DNA from: Balneolaceae bacterium
GTDB taxonomy: Bacteria; Bacteroidota; Rhodothermia; Balneolales; Balneolaceae
Assembly (NCBI GenBank): GCA_007123785.1
Contig: SLGL01000396.1
Span: 1 to 6,751 of the forward strand
Length of the DNA: 6,751 nt
Direction of reading: 5' to 3'
Shown here: piece by piece, positions 6,512-6,751 of the stretch
Position numbering within the stretch: the first letter of the stretch is position 1
Layout of the letters: each line of letters begins with the position of its first letter
The notes under the pieces: model-generated
Database searches by the model: none
What the model saw: only the letters and a program-made list of their open reading frames with translations
What the model was told of the DNA's origin: nothing
Made by a program: the position numbers and the translations under genes

Positions 6512-6550
6512 CATGGATAGTGAATATTGTAACGCCTTGTTCACTCCATG
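6512..6550. repeat. Imperfect inverted repeat upstream of the rRNA promoter
   Basis: CATGGA-TA-GTGAA (6512-6524) pairs with TTCACTCCATG (6540-6550): eleven base pairs with a 2-nt TA bulge and a 15-nt loop. On the + strand it is followed by TTATTTC and an A/T-rich block, so it could be a second terminator that insulates the rRNA operon, or a protein-binding site just upstream of the promoter. The sequence alone does not decide between these. Confidence 0.5.
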
Positions 6551-6575
6551 TTATTTCAAATTATTATTATTTTGA
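6551..6575 (+). promoter_or_regulatory. A/T-rich UP-like element of the rRNA promoter
   Basis: This 25-bp block has only two G/C bases and lies at about -62 to -38 relative to the start site predicted from the -10 hexamer. That is where UP elements bind the alpha C-terminal domain in strong rRNA promoters. The rpoA product in this window keeps the residues needed for that contact. Assignment rests on composition and position only. Confidence 0.5.
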
Positions 6576-6608
6576 TTTGACATTGACCTGAATTTGGTTG
6601 TATATTGT
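6576..6608 (+). promoter_or_regulatory. Predicted rRNA operon promoter
   Basis: A perfect TTGACA (6577-6582) is followed after 18 nt by TATATT (6601-6606), a 5-of-6 match to TATAAT. The same bases also fit the Bacteroidota layout: TTTG (6576-6579), a 21-nt gap, then TATATTGT (6601-6608) against TAnnTTTG. The start site would fall near 6611-6615, giving a leader of about 115 nt before mature 16S. A second TTGACC at 6583-6588 lacks a well-spaced, well-matched -10 partner. Confidence 0.75.
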
Positions 6609-6613
6609 AAATC

Positions 6614-6634
6614 TGCCACGGAAACGAAGTGGCA
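6614..6634 (+). promoter_or_regulatory. boxB-like hairpin at the start of the rRNA leader
   Basis: TGCCAC (6614-6619) and GTGGCA (6629-6634) form a perfect 6-bp stem with a 9-nt purine-rich loop. It begins at or next to the predicted transcription start and ends 2 nt before the boxA-like site. Hairpin-then-boxA is the order found in E. coli rrn leaders. The boxB label is by position; the stem could equally protect the 5' end of the transcript. Confidence 0.5.
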
Positions 6635-6636
6635 AA

Positions 6637-6648
6637 TGTTCTTTCACA
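6637..6648 (+). promoter_or_regulatory. boxA-like rRNA antitermination site
   Basis: TGTTCTTTCACA differs at only two positions from the E. coli rrn boxA core TGCTCTTTAACA, where NusB and S10 (NusE) bind nascent RNA so that polymerase can cross the long untranslated rRNA operon. The following bases (TATTG) also resemble the GTTCTTTGACATATTG motif that I recall from Bacteroidota 16S leaders. It lies about 80 nt before mature 16S, inside the predicted leader transcript. Confidence 0.7.
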
Positions 6649-6713
6649 TATTGATACAGACAGTGATAAACAGATTGTTGAACGAGCTTAGGTTGGGGTT
6701 AGACTTGAAGAGT

Positions 6714-6730
6714 GTATATAGTAAATATAC
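6714..6730 (+). repeat. Small inverted repeat spanning the expected 16S 5' end
   Basis: GTATAT (6714-6719) and ATATAC (6725-6730) are perfect complements around a 5-nt loop. The last two bases of the right arm overlap the position expected for 16S nucleotides 1-2. It may be a local leader fold near the maturation site, or a chance A/T-rich dyad. Confidence 0.35.
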
Positions 6731-6751
6731 GATGGAGAGTTTGATCCTGGC
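6729..6751 (+). rRNA. rrs: 16S ribosomal RNA, first ~23 nt (3' part outside window)
   Basis: The window ends in GGAGAGTTTGATCCTGGC, the near-universal 5' end of bacterial 16S rRNA, which includes the 5' part of the common 27F primer site. Aligning AGAGTTTGATC to E. coli positions 8-18 puts mature nucleotide 1 near 6729; the exact processed end cannot be read from sequence. The rest of the gene, and any 23S, 5S and tRNA genes, lie beyond the window. Orientation is the same as the protein genes. Confidence 0.96.

Larger units (their letters stand above)
6372..6728 (+). other. Non-coding junction between rplQ and 16S rRNA
   Basis: About 357 bp without a credible gene on either strand. In order it holds a terminator-like hairpin (6412-6435), an A/T-rich stretch with no recognisable element (about 6440-6510), an imperfect inverted repeat (6512-6550), an A/T-rich UP-like block (6551-6575), a predicted rRNA promoter (6576-6608), a boxB-like hairpin (6614-6634), a boxA-like site (6637-6648), a leader of about 80 nt, and a small hairpin across the expected 16S 5' end (6714-6730). 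The last part is the transcribed rRNA leader that would be removed during processing. Confidence 0.8.

Noticed and set aside
6693..6722. Possible second rRNA promoter (TTGGGG ... TATAGT) next to 16S
   Set aside because: Its start would fall at or inside mature 16S, and the -35 match is poor; the upstream promoter at 6576-6608 fits far better.
1..6751. A hidden novel system (defence, mobile element, CRISPR, secondary metabolism)
   Set aside because: Every substantial open frame on the + strand is a recognised housekeeping gene with family hallmarks, spacing is tight, and the only long non-coding stretch is explained by rRNA transcription signals.

Overview
The window is the downstream end of a bacterial ribosomal-protein supercluster (the end of spc plus the alpha operon) running directly into the start of a ribosomal RNA operon. 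All eleven protein genes and the 16S gene are on the + strand. Order: rpsE (3' end) - rplO - secY - map - infA - rpmJ - rpsM - rpsK - rpsD - rpoA - rplQ - about 357 bp non-coding - 16S rRNA (first ~23 nt). All genes are intact except the two cut by the window edges. No mobile element, CRISPR array, tRNA or unknown gene was seen.

Organism: the order secY-map-infA-rpmJ-rpsM-rpsK-rpsD-rpoA-rplQ, mostly weak or absent Shine-Dalgarno sequences, moderate-to-low GC, a long acidic tail on L17, a TTTG...TAnnTT-type promoter and a GTTCTTT-CACATATTG leader motif before 16S all suggest the Bacteroidota/Rhodothermota-Balneolota group. A Balneolales-like marine bacterium is a reasonable guess but is inference; too little 16S is present to place it.

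Layout: 1-245 end of S5; 269-721 L15, with no L30 (rpmD) gene in its usual slot between S5 and L15; 753-2060 SecY; 2060-2869 methionine aminopeptidase, joined to secY by a 1-bp overlap and to infA by an 8-bp overlap; 2862-3080 IF-1; 3087-3203 a 38-residue L36 without cysteines; 3222-4664 S13, S11 and S4; 4695-5672 RNA polymerase alpha; 5685-6371 L17 with a ~100-residue charged tail. The non-coding part holds a weak terminator-like hairpin (6412-6435), a larger imperfect inverted repeat (6512-6550), an A/T-rich UP-like block, a strong predicted rRNA promoter (6576-6608), and a leader with a boxB-like hairpin and a boxA-like antitermination site before the 16S start near 6729.

The genes serve one programme: building ribosomes (S5, L15, L36, S13, S11, S4, L17, 16S rRNA), starting translation (IF-1), maturing nascent proteins (Map), exporting them (SecY) and transcribing the genes (alpha). 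The alpha subunit keeps the C-terminal residues that in E. coli contact UP-element DNA, and a UP-like block lies before the rRNA promoter about 0.9 kb downstream. I see no previously undescribed system. The most informative parts are the L17-to-rRNA junction with its regulatory signals and the missing rpmD.
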